Source: Caldilineaceae bacterium
GTDB lineage: Bacteria; Chloroflexota; Anaerolineae; Caldilineales; Caldilineaceae
NCBI GenBank assembly: GCA_019637685.1
Contig: JAHBVF010000009.1
Coordinates: 62,001-126,000 of the forward strand
Direction of reading: 5' to 3'
DNA length: 64,000 nt
Below the pieces are notes generated by a model. That model was not told the DNA's origin and made no database searches. It saw only the letters and a program-made list of their open reading frames with translations. Below, piece by piece: positions 43,485 through 52,748 of this stretch. Numbering within the stretch: the first letter of the stretch is position 1; the number at the start of each line of letters is the position of its first letter. The position numbers and the translations under genes are program-made.

Positions 43485-45545
43485 ATGCAATCGAACCATT
43501 TGACCGAACGGGGAATCACCAAAACCCGCACCATCTGCGGCTATTGCGGCGTGGGCTGCTCCCTAGATTTGCTGGTGCGGGACAACCGCATTATCGGCGT
43601 GCAGCCTGCGATGGACGGCCCGGCCAACGAAGGTGCGCTGTGTGTGAAGGGGCAGTTCGCCTATGATTACGTCCACCACCCGGAGCGGCTGACCCATCCG
43701 CTGGTGCGGGGCGCGGACGGTGTGCTGCACCCGGCCAGTTGGGACGAAGCCCTGGACCGGGCCGCGGCGGGCTTTACGCGTGTGGCCGAGAAGCACGGAC
43801 GCCACGCGGTCTACGGCGTTGCTTCCGGGCGCACCCCCAGCGAAGCCGACTATCTGATGCAGAAGTTCATTCGGGTGGGCTTTGGAACCCACTACATCGA
43901 CAACTGTAGCCGTGCCTGACACGCCCCCACCGTCGCCGGTCTGGCGGCAGCAATCGGGCGTGGCGCCATGTCCAACCCCCTCTCCGATATGGAAAAGCCG
44001 GATGTGATCTTCTGCATCGGCACGAATATGACCGAGGCTCATCCCGTGGCGGCCACCCGGCTGAAGAAGGCCATCGCCCGGGGGGCCAAGCTGATCGTCG
44101 CCGACCCCCGGCGCATCCGCCTGGCCGAGATGGCCGACCTCTATCTGCCCATCCGCGTCGGCTCAGACGTGGCCCTGCTCCTGGGGATGGCGAATGTCAT
44201 CGCCCGGGAGGGGCTGTACGATATGGACTTTATGGCCGCGCGCACGGAAGGCTTCGAGGAATTTCTTGATCACGTGGGCCAGTTCACCCCCCAATGGGCC
44301 GCGGGCATCACCGGCGTTCCGGCCAGCGATATCGAGCGGGCGGCGATTGTGTATGGTTCGGCCAAACCCGGCGCGATCTACTACACACTGGGCATCACCG
44401 AACACATCTGCGGCGTGGAGAATGTGCAAAGCCTCTGCAATCTGGCCCTGATGACGGGCAATCTGGGCGTAGAAGGCGGCGGCATCAATCCTATGCGCGG
44501 CCAGAACAACATTCAGGGCGCGGGGGACAGCGGCGCGATTCCCAACAATTATGTGGGATTCCAGGCTGTGACCGACCCGGCCAGTCAGGCCAAATTTGAG
44601 GAAGCCTACGGGCGGCCCCTAGACGCGGAAAAGGGCATCACAAAAGTCACTGCACTGGACCGTTGCGGAGACACGATTTTTGCGATGCTCATCGACGGCG
44701 AAAATACAATCGTCTCCGACCCGGACCAGCAGCACTGCATCCACGCACTGAAGAGCCTGGAGCATCTGGTGGCCATCGACATTTTTTTGACGGAGACCGG
44801 CGAACTGGCGGATGTGGTGCTGCCCGCCGCGGCCTGGGCAGAGGTGGACGGCCACTTCACCAACACCGAGCGGCGCGTCCAGCGAGTGCGCAAAGCCGTC
44901 GATCCGCCGGGGGAGGCCCAGCCCGACTGGTGGATTATCAGCGAAATTGCCAAACGGATGGGGATGCAGGGCTTCGACTACGACTCGCCTGTGCCCGTCT
45001 TCAACGAACTGTGCGAACTGTCGCCCATCTACGCGGGCATCGACTGGGACCTGGCCGACAGCGGTCAATACCAGTGGCCCATTCCCTACAAAGGCCACCC
45101 CGGCACGCCCCGGCTGCACGAGGAGGAATTCAGCAACGGACGGGGCAAATTCAGCTTCACCAACTACCGGGACCCGGCAGAAGTGGTCGACGGGGACTAT
45201 CCGGTCTGGCTGACAACGGGCCGCCGACTGGAAAGCTACCACACCCGAACCCAGACGGGCCGCTCCCACGGCATCGACTATCTGCTCTCGGAAGAGACGC
45301 TGGAAGTCCACCCGGACGACGTGAATGCCTGGGGGCTGGTGGACGGGGGCTGGGCCGAGATGTCCAGTCGGCGGGGGACGGTGAAAATCCGCGTCGAGGC
45401 GACCCGTCGTTCGCCCCGGGGCACCGTCTTCGCCAGCTTCGCCTTCCCGGAAGTGCCCATCAACACCCTCACCGGTTCCGGCTACGACCCGATTACGGAG
45501 ACGGCGGAGTTGAAGGTCTGCCCGGTACGGGTGGTGGCGGTGTAA
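43485..45545 (+). CDS. fdhA: Selenocysteine-containing formate dehydrogenase catalytic subunit
   Basis: A 686-residue molybdopterin enzyme that oxidises formate to CO2. An in-frame TGA at 43917-43919 falls where the catalytic selenocysteine belongs: the context reads NCSRA-(Sec145)-HAPTVAGL, matching the known Sec site of formate dehydrogenase H. The frame continues without break to 45545. The N-terminal [4Fe-4S] site is Cys18, Cys21, Cys25 and Cys53. Later motifs are IFCIGTNMTEAHP, GGGINPMRGQNNIQGAGDSGAIPN and a C-terminal molybdopterin-binding domain with WLTTGRRLESYHT. AAGGAG lies 6 nt before the ATG. A matching stem-loop follows the TGA (43932-43948). SelA, SelB, SelC and SelD must be encoded elsewhere. 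Confidence 0.95.
43917..43948 (+). promoter_or_regulatory. Bacterial SECIS element with selenocysteine TGA
   Basis: TGA at 43917-43919. Eleven bases downstream of the next codon, GTCGCC (43932-43937) pairs with GGCGGC (43943-43948) around the loop GGTCT (43938-43942). A GGUCU loop of this type is the SelB-binding loop known from E. coli fdhF. Stem, loop and position all fit. Confidence 0.9.
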
Positions 45546-45553
45546 GATGCTGC

Positions 45554-45604
45554 GTGAAGCGTACTGCGTGAAATCGCCGGTAGCTTTCACGCAGTACGCT
45601 TCAC
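45554..45604. repeat. Gene-end inverted repeat, 20-bp arms
   Basis: GTGAAGCGTACTGCGTGAAA (45554-45573) pairs perfectly with 45585-45604 around an 11-nt loop. It begins 9 bases past the formate dehydrogenase stop. Its words recur at 21016 and 49622. Confidence 0.88.
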
Positions 45605-45665
45605 CTTTCCATTTACAAAATCAACAGACAACTTTCCCAACCATTCACCCAAAGGAGACCCCCCA

Positions 45666-46757
45666 ATGCCCATCACAGCCCGCGGCGCGATTGCCCGCAT
45701 CCCGGATGCACCGGTCAGCATCGAAGAGTTTACCATCGACGATCCCGGCCCGCGGGATGTGGTCGTGCGTATTCTGGCCTCCGGCGTCTGCCACACAGAT
45801 TTGGGCATCAAAACCGGAACCTACGGAACCGACGGCTTCCCTTTCCTCCTCGGCCACGAAGGCGCGGGTATTGTGGAGGCGGTCGGCTCGGCGGTGAGCC
45901 GGGTGGCGGTGGGCGATTCGGTGATGCTCAACTGGCGCGCGCCCTGCGGAGAGTGCCGCTTCTGCCTGCGCGGGGAGCACAACTACTGTGCGTCCAGCCT
46001 CCACGCCGAGGGCAAAATGCGGGGCAAGGACGGTGAAGTGCTCAACGCCGCGCTGGGCATCGGCACCTTCTGCACCCACACGCTTGTCAACGAAGTCCAG
46101 TGCGTCAAGTACGCGGCTGATCTGCCCGCCGCGCCCATGTCGCTCATCGGCTGCGGGGTGATGACGGGCGTGGGCGCGGCCCTCTACTCGGCGGGGGTGC
46201 GCCAGGGCAGCAGCGTGGCCGTCTTTGGCTGTGGCGGCGTGGGCGACAGTGTGATTCAGGGCGCACGCATCGCCGGAGCCACAACGATTATCGCTGTGGA
46301 CATCGATCCCCAAAAGCTGGAATGGGCCAGCGGTTTTGGCGCGACCCATACGGTCAACGCCGCTGACGGCGATCCGGTGGCGGCCATCAAAGCCATTACC
46401 GGCGGCCACGGCGTCAACTATTCCTTTGAGGCGGTGGGGCGACCGGAGACGCTGGAGCAGGCTCTCTTCTGCCGGGACCTGGCGGGGACCTGCGTGCTCA
46501 TCGGCGTGCCCGGCCCCGGCCCCCGGCTGGACATCGAACTCCAGCGCCTCTTCGATGTGGGCGGTAATCTGGCCGTCTGCTGGTACGGCAACTGCATCCC
46601 GGCGCGAGACTTCCCCATCCTGGCCGACTGGTATCGTCAGGGCAAGCTGGACCTGGACGGTCTGGTCAGCCGCCTGATCAGTCTGGAAGAGACCGAAGCT
46701 GCCTTTGACGCCATGAAAGCAGGCGAGACCCTGCGCTCGGTGATTGTGTTTGACTGA
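45666..46757 (+). CDS. Zinc-dependent class III-type alcohol/formaldehyde dehydrogenase
   Basis: A 363-residue medium-chain dehydrogenase. Catalytic zinc ligands are Cys42 (GVCHTD), His64 (LGHEGAG) and the later Cys in GCGVMTG. The structural zinc site is the four Cys in CGECRFCLRGEHNYC. The Rossmann motif is GCGGVGDSVIQGA. AAGGAG lies 7 nt before the ATG. The closest relatives in pattern are thiol-linked formaldehyde dehydrogenases such as mycothiol or glutathione types. Placed between formate dehydrogenase and FdhD, it fits formaldehyde oxidation, but a different alcohol is possible. Confidence 0.88.
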   Translation: MPITARGAIARIPDAPVSIEEFTIDDPGPRDVVVRILASGVCHTDLGIKTGTYGTDGFPFLLGHEGAGIVEAVGSAVSRVAVGDSVMLNWRAPCGECRFCLRGEHNYCASSLHAEGKMRGKDGEVLNAALGIGTFCTHTLVNEVQCVKYAADLPAAPMSLIGCGVMTGVGAALYSAGVRQGSSVAVFGCGGVGDSVIQGARIAGATTIIAVDIDPQKLEWASGFGATHTVNAADGDPVAAIKAITGGHGVNYSFEAVGRPETLEQALFCRDLAGTCVLIGVPGPGPRLDIELQRLFDVGGNLAVCWYGNCIPARDFPILADWYRQGKLDLDGLVSRLISLEETEAAFDAMKAGETLRSVIVFD

Positions 46758-46768
46758 CGTAAATTGCT

Positions 46769-46834
46769 CCACAGATGGCACAGATTTTCCCGGATAGGGA
46801 AGCGTCAATCTGTGAAAATCTGTGCCATCTGTGG
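46769..46834. repeat. Gene-end inverted repeat, 21-bp arms of CACAGAT words
   Basis: The arms 46769-46789 (CCACAGATGGCACAGATTTTC overlapping words) and 46814-46834 pair perfectly. It begins 12 bases past the dehydrogenase stop. Similar but imperfect word pairs lie at 31538-31601. Confidence 0.88.
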
Positions 46835-46878
46835 ATTCTTGTTTTTTGGGGATTATACCCAAATTTTGGAAGGCGAAA

Positions 46879-47733
46879 ATGACTGTCCGGGTTGGCAGCA
46901 AAGTGCGCGCGCCAGTGACAATTGTGGAGCAGGGCCGCGCCCGCAAACGGCTGGACTATCTGGCCGCGGAAGAGCCGCTGGAAATTCGTCTGCAAGCGGG
47001 GGGGCAGACCCGGACCGTCGCGGTGACAATGCGCACACCGGGGGCCGACTTTGAGCTGGCCGCGGGTTTTCTACACAGCGAAGGGATCATCAGTGAGCGG
47101 GAACTGATCCGCCACATTTCCTACTGCGTGGACCCGGCGGTGGACCTGGAACAGCGCTACAATATCGTCAATGTCGGGCTACAACTGCCCGCTCTGCCGG
47201 CACTGGCAACACTGGAACGTCACTTTTTCACCACCAGCGCCTGCGGCGTCTGCGGTAAAGCCAGCCTGGAGGCGATTGAGATGCGGGGCTGTTCTGTGCT
47301 GCCGCCGGGTCCGGTTGTGGAGCCAGGACTGCTGTACAGCTTGCCGGGAAAGCTGCGCCAGGGCCAGGGCATCTTCGAGGCTACCGGCGGGTTGCACGCG
47401 GCCGCCCTCTTCAGCCCAGAGGGAGAATTGCTCTGTCTGCGAGAGGATGTGGGGCGTCACAACGCGGTGGACAAAGTGGTGGGCTGGGCGCTGCTCAACC
47501 GCAAGCTGCCTCTCGCGGATTGTCTGCTGCTGGTGAGCGGGCGGGCTTCCTACGAGATTCTGCAAAAGTCCACAGTGGCGGGCGTGCCGATTGTCTGCGC
47601 GGTCTCTGCGCCCAGCCATCTGGCAGTGGATGTGGCCCGTGAGTTCGGCGTAACGCTTGTCGGTTTCCTGCGGGGCGAGCGGTTTACTATCTACGCGGGG
47701 GAGGAGCGGATCGGATTGGTAGGAAAAGAATGA
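46879..47733 (+). CDS. fdhD: Formate dehydrogenase accessory sulfurtransferase FdhD
   Basis: A 284-residue protein that delivers sulfur to the molybdenum cofactor of formate dehydrogenase. The Cys-x2-Cys motif TSACGVCGKAS is present, as are the GLHAAALF and FLRGERFTIYAG regions and LVSGRASYEILQKS. I start at the ATG at 46879 with GGAAGG 6 nt upstream. It belongs to the formate locus and explains how the Sec enzyme is matured. Its stop overlaps the next gene (ATGA). Confidence 0.95.
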   Translation: MTVRVGSKVRAPVTIVEQGRARKRLDYLAAEEPLEIRLQAGGQTRTVAVTMRTPGADFELAAGFLHSEGIISERELIRHISYCVDPAVDLEQRYNIVNVGLQLPALPALATLERHFFTTSACGVCGKASLEAIEMRGCSVLPPGPVVEPGLLYSLPGKLRQGQGIFEATGGLHAAALFSPEGELLCLREDVGRHNAVDKVVGWALLNRKLPLADCLLLVSGRASYEILQKSTVAGVPIVCAVSAPSHLAVDVAREFGVTLVGFLRGERFTIYAGEERIGLVGKE

Positions 47734-48269
47734 CCGACGCGCCTTACGCAACCATCCGTCGCCGTATACTCAGTTATTGTGTTGAGGTATTTGTGCTGTT
47801 CACCGGTGTTCTGGTTTTGCAGGGAGTGATTTTTCTGCTCGGTCTGAATCCGCTTGTCAATGCGTTGAACCGGGGCGAATCTTTCTCCAAAGCAGTCTAC
47901 CACCTGTGGCTTTCCGGGACAGTTGACTTTCCTCTGCTGCTGTACTACAGTTTCACCCTCGCATCGCCCCACCAGGCCACACTGGTGATGCGCTGGTTTG
48001 GGTTGCGGCTGGCCCGCACGGATGGGGCGAAGGTGATTTTTGGGCAAGCCTTTCTGCGCTCGCTGGTAATGCTGATACCCTTTGAGGTCAACCACATTTT
48101 TCTGGTCTGGTTCAGCACGCCTGAAGGCATTCCCACACAGCTTGCGGCCCAATATGCGGTTGTCTTTGGTCTGATCGGGCTGTACTTTCTTGCGGCCTAC
48201 CGTTCGCCGCAACGGCAGAGTATCCACGACCGGACTGCGGGGACAGTCATTGTGCAAGACACAAACTGA
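47730..48269 (+). CDS. RDD-family membrane protein
   Basis: A 179-residue protein with three or four hydrophobic helices (VFVLFTGVLVLQGVIFLLG near 20-38, VDFPLLLYYSFTLAS, and one near residue 150). The C-terminal QSIHDRTAGTVIV carries the typical D-R-x-A-G-T of RDD proteins. The ATG overlaps the fdhD stop, so it is co-translated with it. Function is unknown; some RDD proteins act as ion or Na+/H+ transporters. Confidence 0.78.
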   Translation: MTDAPYATIRRRILSYCVEVFVLFTGVLVLQGVIFLLGLNPLVNALNRGESFSKAVYHLWLSGTVDFPLLLYYSFTLASPHQATLVMRWFGLRLARTDGAKVIFGQAFLRSLVMLIPFEVNHIFLVWFSTPEGIPTQLAAQYAVVFGLIGLYFLAAYRSPQRQSIHDRTAGTVIVQDTN

Positions 48270-48292
48270 CAGTTTGCGCTAGAGGAGGAACG

Positions 48293-48634
48293 ATGCGGGA
48301 AAGCCATACAGCGGTTATCGAACGCAACACCACCTGGCGGGGCGCGTTCGCCAGTGAACCCTACGAGTGCGCCTGGGCCGGGGAGGCAATCTTCTTTGTG
48401 CGCTGCCTGGCCGCGGACGGGCTGGACGAGAACGCTGGGGCCAATGCCGGGGTGCAGATTTCGCCGGACGGAATGCACTGGTGCGGCGAGGGGACCTCTC
48501 TCCACCTGCCCACCGCCGCGGATGCAGTGACATTTGCGCGGGTTTCCCACTTTGGCGGCTGGCTGCGTCTGGTTGGGGAATTGCCAGAAGGCACGGCGCT
48601 GACGGTGCTGGTCTATCTGGTGTTAAAAGAATAG
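48293..48634 (+). CDS. Uncharacterised protein
   Basis: A 113-residue soluble protein with several aromatic residues (TTWRGAFASEPYECAWAGEAIFF and GMHWCGEGTSLHLP). AGGAGG lies 4 nt before the ATG, so the start is firm. It stands 24 bases past the RDD gene. No family recognised. The next gene has the same strand and also looks like a lectin-like or sugar-binding protein, but that is a guess. Confidence 0.6.
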   Translation: MRESHTAVIERNTTWRGAFASEPYECAWAGEAIFFVRCLAADGLDENAGANAGVQISPDGMHWCGEGTSLHLPTAADAVTFARVSHFGGWLRLVGELPEGTALTVLVYLVLKE

Positions 48635-48722
48635 AGAAGGCAAAAGGCAAAAGTTGCAGTGTTTGGTGTCGGGTGTCAAGTGTCTGGTGTCGTCTACGGA
48701 ATACGCAATACGGAGTTTCCCA

Positions 48723-49595
48723 ATGAGCGCAATCCCTAATCTCCAATCCCCCAATCTCTCCGCCTACGATCCCCTCCCCCGCATTCTCTTCGCCGATGAC
48801 TTCGATCGGGGGCTGTGTGGGTGGACCGGTCTGATCGGCAACTACGAACATTCGCTGGATTCGATTCTGCCCGAATATCGGGACCTGCGCCCGCCTCAAC
48901 TGAGCAATCTTTCAGCCTGGGACACGGGCACGGACGGCTCGCTCAGCGGAACGTATGCGATGAAACTGGCGAGCCGCCCTCAGGCCGGCGGCTTTGCCGT
49001 GGGCATCAAACGGGCTACCTTCCGCAAAGCCGGCCCCATCCGATTGGAAGCCTATTTTACCTTCAAACCAGAGGCGTCCGAGTTGCTGCTGTCCGAGACG
49101 GACGTGCGGGCCGTGGGGGTGCTCTTTGATCTGCAAAGCAGCGACACACTGCGGGGCAACGGTGGCGAGCGGGTGATGCCCCATCTGCGCTATCTCAACG
49201 CGCTGGACGGCGAGTTCGCGGGGCGCTGGCAGTTCAAACGCCAGCGGGAGGCGTTGCAGCCCATCGGCGACACCGGCAAAGTCCGCTCCCATTTTCATCT
49301 GGCCGACGAGGGCTGGGAGGACATCCCCGGCGGGGAGCAACTGCTCTGCTACAACGAAATCGCCACCAAACAGAACTGGCACTACCTGCGCCTGGACTTC
49401 GATCTGGCGGCGATGGCCTTCACCGGTTTCCAGTGCAACGACCGGGTTTTTGATGTTGCCGCCATCGAGCCTATGCGCATGCCCGCCATGGCAAATCTCT
49501 GGTGCATGCTCAACACCGTCTTCTTTGCCGAGACGGACCGGGACAAACGGGCGTTTCTGTATCTGGATTCGGTGGTGCTGTCAGGGGAGTTTTGA
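48723..49595 (+). CDS. Uncharacterised beta-rich protein
   Basis: A 290-residue protein starting MSAIPNLQSPNLS. It has features of a carbohydrate-binding or beta-sandwich protein: FADDFDRGLCGWTGLIGNYE, WDTGTDGSLSGTYAMKLASRP, and conserved-looking LEAYFTFKPEA and RYLNALDGEFAGRWQFK. ACGGAG lies 7 nt before the ATG at 48723. The N-terminal codons read through a TCCAATCCCCC-type dispersed word, seen also at the start of the GT39-like gene. It ends near a 26-bp hairpin. Function is not known. Confidence 0.6.
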   Translation: MSAIPNLQSPNLSAYDPLPRILFADDFDRGLCGWTGLIGNYEHSLDSILPEYRDLRPPQLSNLSAWDTGTDGSLSGTYAMKLASRPQAGGFAVGIKRATFRKAGPIRLEAYFTFKPEASELLLSETDVRAVGVLFDLQSSDTLRGNGGERVMPHLRYLNALDGEFAGRWQFKRQREALQPIGDTGKVRSHFHLADEGWEDIPGGEQLLCYNEIATKQNWHYLRLDFDLAAMAFTGFQCNDRVFDVAAIEPMRMPAMANLWCMLNTVFFAETDRDKRAFLYLDSVVLSGEF

Positions 49596-49621
49596 CGCTG
49601 ACGACACTTTTCTCGCTCCAA

Positions 49622-49680
49622 AAACGTGCTGCGTACTGCGTGAGATCAAACGACGATCTCACGCAGTACGCAGCACGTTT
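49622..49680. repeat. Gene-end inverted repeat, 26-bp arms
   Basis: Bases 49622-49647 pair perfectly with 49655-49680 around a 7-nt loop (AAACGAC). The stem contains the words GTGCTGCGTACTGCGTGAGATC in part; the same GCGTGAGATC core occurs at 21016. It lies 27 bases past the 48723 gene and 35 bases past the end of the converging radical SAM gene. Confidence 0.9.
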
Positions 49681-49714
49681 CTATGGGCATATCCGGCCAA
49701 AACGGCTCTGTTCG

Positions 49715-51172
49715 CTACGCCTTCACCAATGCCTCGGCGTATAGCCCCTGATAGCCCCGCTGCCGTTCGCTCTCGCTCAGTTCAGCGTTGACTTCGTCGT
49801 CATATTTTCCGGCCAGCAGCTCCCGGTAGAAGCTGTAGTCCACGCCCATTACTTTTTCGTCGTCGGGGAAGCGGTGGTAGTTGTCTTTGCTCATCCGACT
49901 CTTGCCCTCGGCGATCAACTGATTGCCCAGCGCGGAGCCGGGATAGGGCGCGTAGTAGGAGATGGACGGGAAGACCCGCTTCATCCGCTTGATCATCCGC
50001 ATAGTCTTGAAGGCGTCTTCTGGCAGTTCGCCGGGGATGCCCAGCATTATATTCGACCAGAATTTGGGCGGCTCTTTGCCCTCCGCCACCATTTCGTCGC
50101 CGATGCGGTTCAGCAGATCGATGGCGAAATAGTTGTCCTCTTCGCTGCATTCTTTGTTGAGCAGGCGCAAAATGCGGTCGCTGCCCGACTCAAAGCCGAT
50201 GGAAATCAGATTCCAGTTGGTCTCCCGAATCAGTGCCTCGAAAAGCTCCGGCCATTGGCGCACGGTGTCCGCCCGGCCCGCGGCCCAATAGGGCCAGACT
50301 TTGTTGGCCCGTTTTGGATATTTTTCGATCCACTCTTTTAGCCAGGTCGGATTCTGAAAAAACATGGAGTCGTGGATGACTATCGAACCGACGCCATACT
50401 TTTCATCCAGCGCGTTGAGATCGTCGATGACCATATCCACAGGCCGGCGACCCATATTGGGAATGTAGGACGCTTCGTTACAGAAGACACACTGCCAGGG
50501 GCAGACCCGGCTGGTGATGATCGTCGCCACTGGCGGCGGACCCCAACCACATTCCGGCTCCATCGGCCAGTTGAAACGGCGGGCCGTCTTCCACGCATTG
50601 AGGGTTGTGCGCGGCTTGCCTTTGAGAGCCGGTTGCAGCCAGCCCCCCGGTTTCGGCCACAGTTCCCGGTTGATGGCGGGCCAATCGGCCATGGATTTGG
50701 CCCCCTGCCCCCGGAAAAGGCGCGGGTAATTCTCCGGATTGCGCACCAGATCGACGATCGTCCCTTCGCCCGGCCCCTGGCAGATTTTGTCGAACTCCGG
50801 CACTTCCATCATCTCGTCCGGCGCGACAGTGGCGTGCATGCCGCCGGCCATCACCAGCCCGTCCGGGTTGACCTGTTTGAATACCTGCGCGGCTTTCAGT
50901 CCCGCGGGGAAAGTGTAGCTGCGCACATTCATCAGCGCCATCCGATAGCCAGCGATCTGCTTCGCCAATTGCTCCCAACTGATCACGGCTCGCGTAGAGA
51001 CCACATCGGTTTTGATGCCGTTGTTGTCCAGGATCGTGCGTAGCAGCCCCAGGCCGTGATCCTGCCACTGTTCGTGGGGGCCGTTGGGGTGGACCAGATC
51101 GCCCAGATCGCCCAGATCGATCCACACAATGTCGCTGGTTCGTTTGTGATTCCAGGGGAAGGGTAGATTCAT
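49715..51172 (-). CDS. B12-binding-type radical SAM enzyme
   Basis: A 485-residue protein. The N-terminal part (about 15-150) matches cobalamin-binding domains, with a Gly-rich VMAGGMHATVAPDE segment. The radical SAM cluster motif is SRVCPWQCVFCNEA (CX3CX2C). The C-terminal part includes LISIGFESGSDRILRLLNK and IMLGIPGELPEDAF. The ATG has GAGGAG 11 nt upstream. It is the last gene of the radical SAM group. Family members methylate or rearrange lipids, peptides or cofactors; the substrate is unknown here. Confidence 0.82.
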   Translation of the reverse strand: MNLPFPWNHKRTSDIVWIDLGDLGDLVHPNGPHEQWQDHGLGLLRTILDNNGIKTDVVSTRAVISWEQLAKQIAGYRMALMNVRSYTFPAGLKAAQVFKQVNPDGLVMAGGMHATVAPDEMMEVPEFDKICQGPGEGTIVDLVRNPENYPRLFRGQGAKSMADWPAINRELWPKPGGWLQPALKGKPRTTLNAWKTARRFNWPMEPECGWGPPPVATIITSRVCPWQCVFCNEASYIPNMGRRPVDMVIDDLNALDEKYGVGSIVIHDSMFFQNPTWLKEWIEKYPKRANKVWPYWAAGRADTVRQWPELFEALIRETNWNLISIGFESGSDRILRLLNKECSEEDNYFAIDLLNRIGDEMVAEGKEPPKFWSNIMLGIPGELPEDAFKTMRMIKRMKRVFPSISYYAPYPGSALGNQLIAEGKSRMSKDNYHRFPDDEKVMGVDYSFYRELLAGKYDDEVNAELSESERQRGYQGLYAEALVKA

Positions 51173-51245
51173 TTCAACAGATTCTCCTCAGTACAAGAGA
51201 TTGGGAGATTGGAGATTGAGCGATTCGTTGCCACAATCCAGTCTC

Positions 51246-52325
51246 CTAATCCCCAAATACATCCAGCGCTACCTTCGCCACCGTGGGTGGATGCAGCAGC
51301 ATATTGGCGTAGTTTGCGTTTGCCATAGGGCAGGCGCACTCTTTGCGCTTGATGCTGCCCCGCAGTTCCTCCATTGCCGCGCTGCGCCAGATGGGGGTGA
51401 TGTCGTAGTTGTGCTCCCGCAGATTGCCCACCGACTCAGCCCGGATGCAGCAACTCCACAGGTCGCCGTTGGGCGCGATGTGGGCGCTGGCCCAGCCCGC
51501 ATAGCAGGGGATTATCTGTTCCCGCTCGTGGAGCACCCGCTTGGCCATCTGATAGTACTGGGCGCGGAAGGCCTGGGTGAATTTGGCGATGCCTTTGGCC
51601 GGCGTCTGCCGGGCCTGCTGGCTGAGAAAATCGGCGATCTCGTCGTAGTCGTCGGGGCGGGGGGTGATACCCCAACCCATTGTGTCCAGTTCCACCCGCT
51701 CCTCGGCCACTTCGGTGATGTAGCTGTCCGGCTCCAGAAATTTCAGTCCCTCCTGGATGGCCCGGAAGCGGTGGGCGTTGAAGCGGCTGATGACCGTATG
51801 CACCGTCAGCACCAGATTGCTGTGCTGCTTCTGGAGTTCCTTCAAACCCCGCCAGGTCTCCATGGACAGGTCCCAGTTGCCCTCCACCCCGCGGATGTCG
51901 TCGTGCTCGTCGCCGATGCCGTCCAGGCTCAGGTTGATGCCGATGCTGCTGGTGGGGCACTCCCGGCACATGCGCTCGGTCATGGCCAACACCCGATCCG
52001 TGAGCATCCCGTTGGTGGGAATCGTAATCACCTCCGGCTTGCAGTGGCGATAGGCGCTGATGACCATCTCGTCCAGGTCCTTGCGCAGAAAGGGTTCGCC
52101 GCCGGTGAAGGTGATGTAAAAGGGGCTGGTCCCCAGATGCTGGAATGTTTTGTCCCACTCCTCCACAGTCATATCGTCGTTGGGCTTGCGCCAGACGTCG
52201 CAGGTGCGGCATTTGCTGTTGCAGCGGTAGCTGATGCTGACCACAACCGAAAAAGGCTTGACCGCGGGCCAGCCGAATTTGCGAAAAGCCCAGTAGAGGG
52301 GGAGTTTGGGAATGAGTCCGATCAT
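51246..52325 (-). CDS. Radical SAM enzyme with SPASM-like C-terminus
   Basis: A 359-residue protein. The SAM-cluster motif is [11 protein letters not shown] (CX3CX2C). [12 protein letters not shown] and [15 protein letters not shown] are the usual downstream motifs. The C-terminus has extra Cys ([20 protein letters not shown], and KECACPMAN), as in SPASM or related auxiliary cluster domains. It overlaps by one base with the small orphan antitoxin-like gene upstream. No B12 domain is present, unlike its neighbours. The substrate is unknown. Confidence 0.82.
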   Translation of the reverse strand: MIGLIPKLPLYWAFRKFGWPAVKPFSVVVSISYRCNSKCRTCDVWRKPNDDMTVEEWDKTFQHLGTSPFYITFTGGEPFLRKDLDEMVISAYRHCKPEVITIPTNGMLTDRVLAMTERMCRECPTSSIGINLSLDGIGDEHDDIRGVEGNWDLSMETWRGLKELQKQHSNLVLTVHTVISRFNAHRFRAIQEGLKFLEPDSYITEVAEERVELDTMGWGITPRPDDYDEIADFLSQQARQTPAKGIAKFTQAFRAQYYQMAKRVLHEREQIIPCYAGWASAHIAPNGDLWSCCIRAESVGNLREHNYDITPIWRSAAMEELRGSIKRKECACPMANANYANMLLHPPTVAKVALDVFGD

Positions 52326-52660
52326 TACTGTCTGCGATTCTCGATGATATACCGGGATAGCGCCGAATCCTTCAGAACTAGAGCATCCACTTCGCCAAGA
52401 TGTGTCTGCCTTTCTTTGTCAGGCAGATTGTCCCATTCATCGGCCAACTCGTCATCGAGGTTTTCTGCTTCAGTCAGGAATCCCGTCTGATAGAGATGAC
52501 GAATCGCTTCTTCTTCGGGCGGAATGGTGATCGGTTGTCCCTTCCTACCGTTCGCAAACGCATCCTCCAGAAGATCGACAACGATCTCCTGAATGGAGCG
52601 CTCTTGTTGCGCCAGTTTCGCCATCAGTTCATCGGGTACTTCGATTGTCAGTGTTGTCAT
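52325..52660 (-). CDS. Ribbon-helix-helix (antitoxin-like) protein, orphan
   Basis: A 111-residue protein. The N-terminus [18 protein letters not shown] looks like a ribbon-helix-helix DNA-binding strand and helix. The rest is acidic ([16 protein letters not shown]). TAGGAG lies 7 nt before the ATG. No toxin gene adjoins it; the stop overlaps the next radical SAM gene by one base, so it may regulate or be co-translated with that gene. It could be a stranded antitoxin. Confidence 0.65.
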   Translation of the reverse strand: MTTLTIEVPDELMAKLAQQERSIQEIVVDLLEDAFANGRKGQPITIPPEEEAIRHLYQTGFLTEAENLDDELADEWDNLPDKERQTHLGEVDALVLKDSALSRYIIENRRQ

Positions 52661-52681
52661 TGGAAATCTCCTACTCCCACA

Positions 52682-52722
52682 AAACAAGACGGCCCGCCCG
52701 CTACCAGCGCAGGCGGGCCGTC
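52682..52722 (-). terminator. Terminator between radical SAM genes
   Basis: An 11-bp perfect stem (GACGGCCCGCC with GGCGGGCCGTC) with a 13-nt loop. On the minus strand a T-rich TTGTTTT follows, so it ends the 52749-55720 pair. Confidence 0.8.
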
Positions 52723-52748
52723 TCATTGGCGTGGATTTGTCCAACAGA

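Noticed and set aside
43485-43919. A frameshift or premature stop in formate dehydrogenase
   Set aside because: The TGA lies at the known selenocysteine site, the frame continues on both sides and a SECIS-like stem-loop follows.
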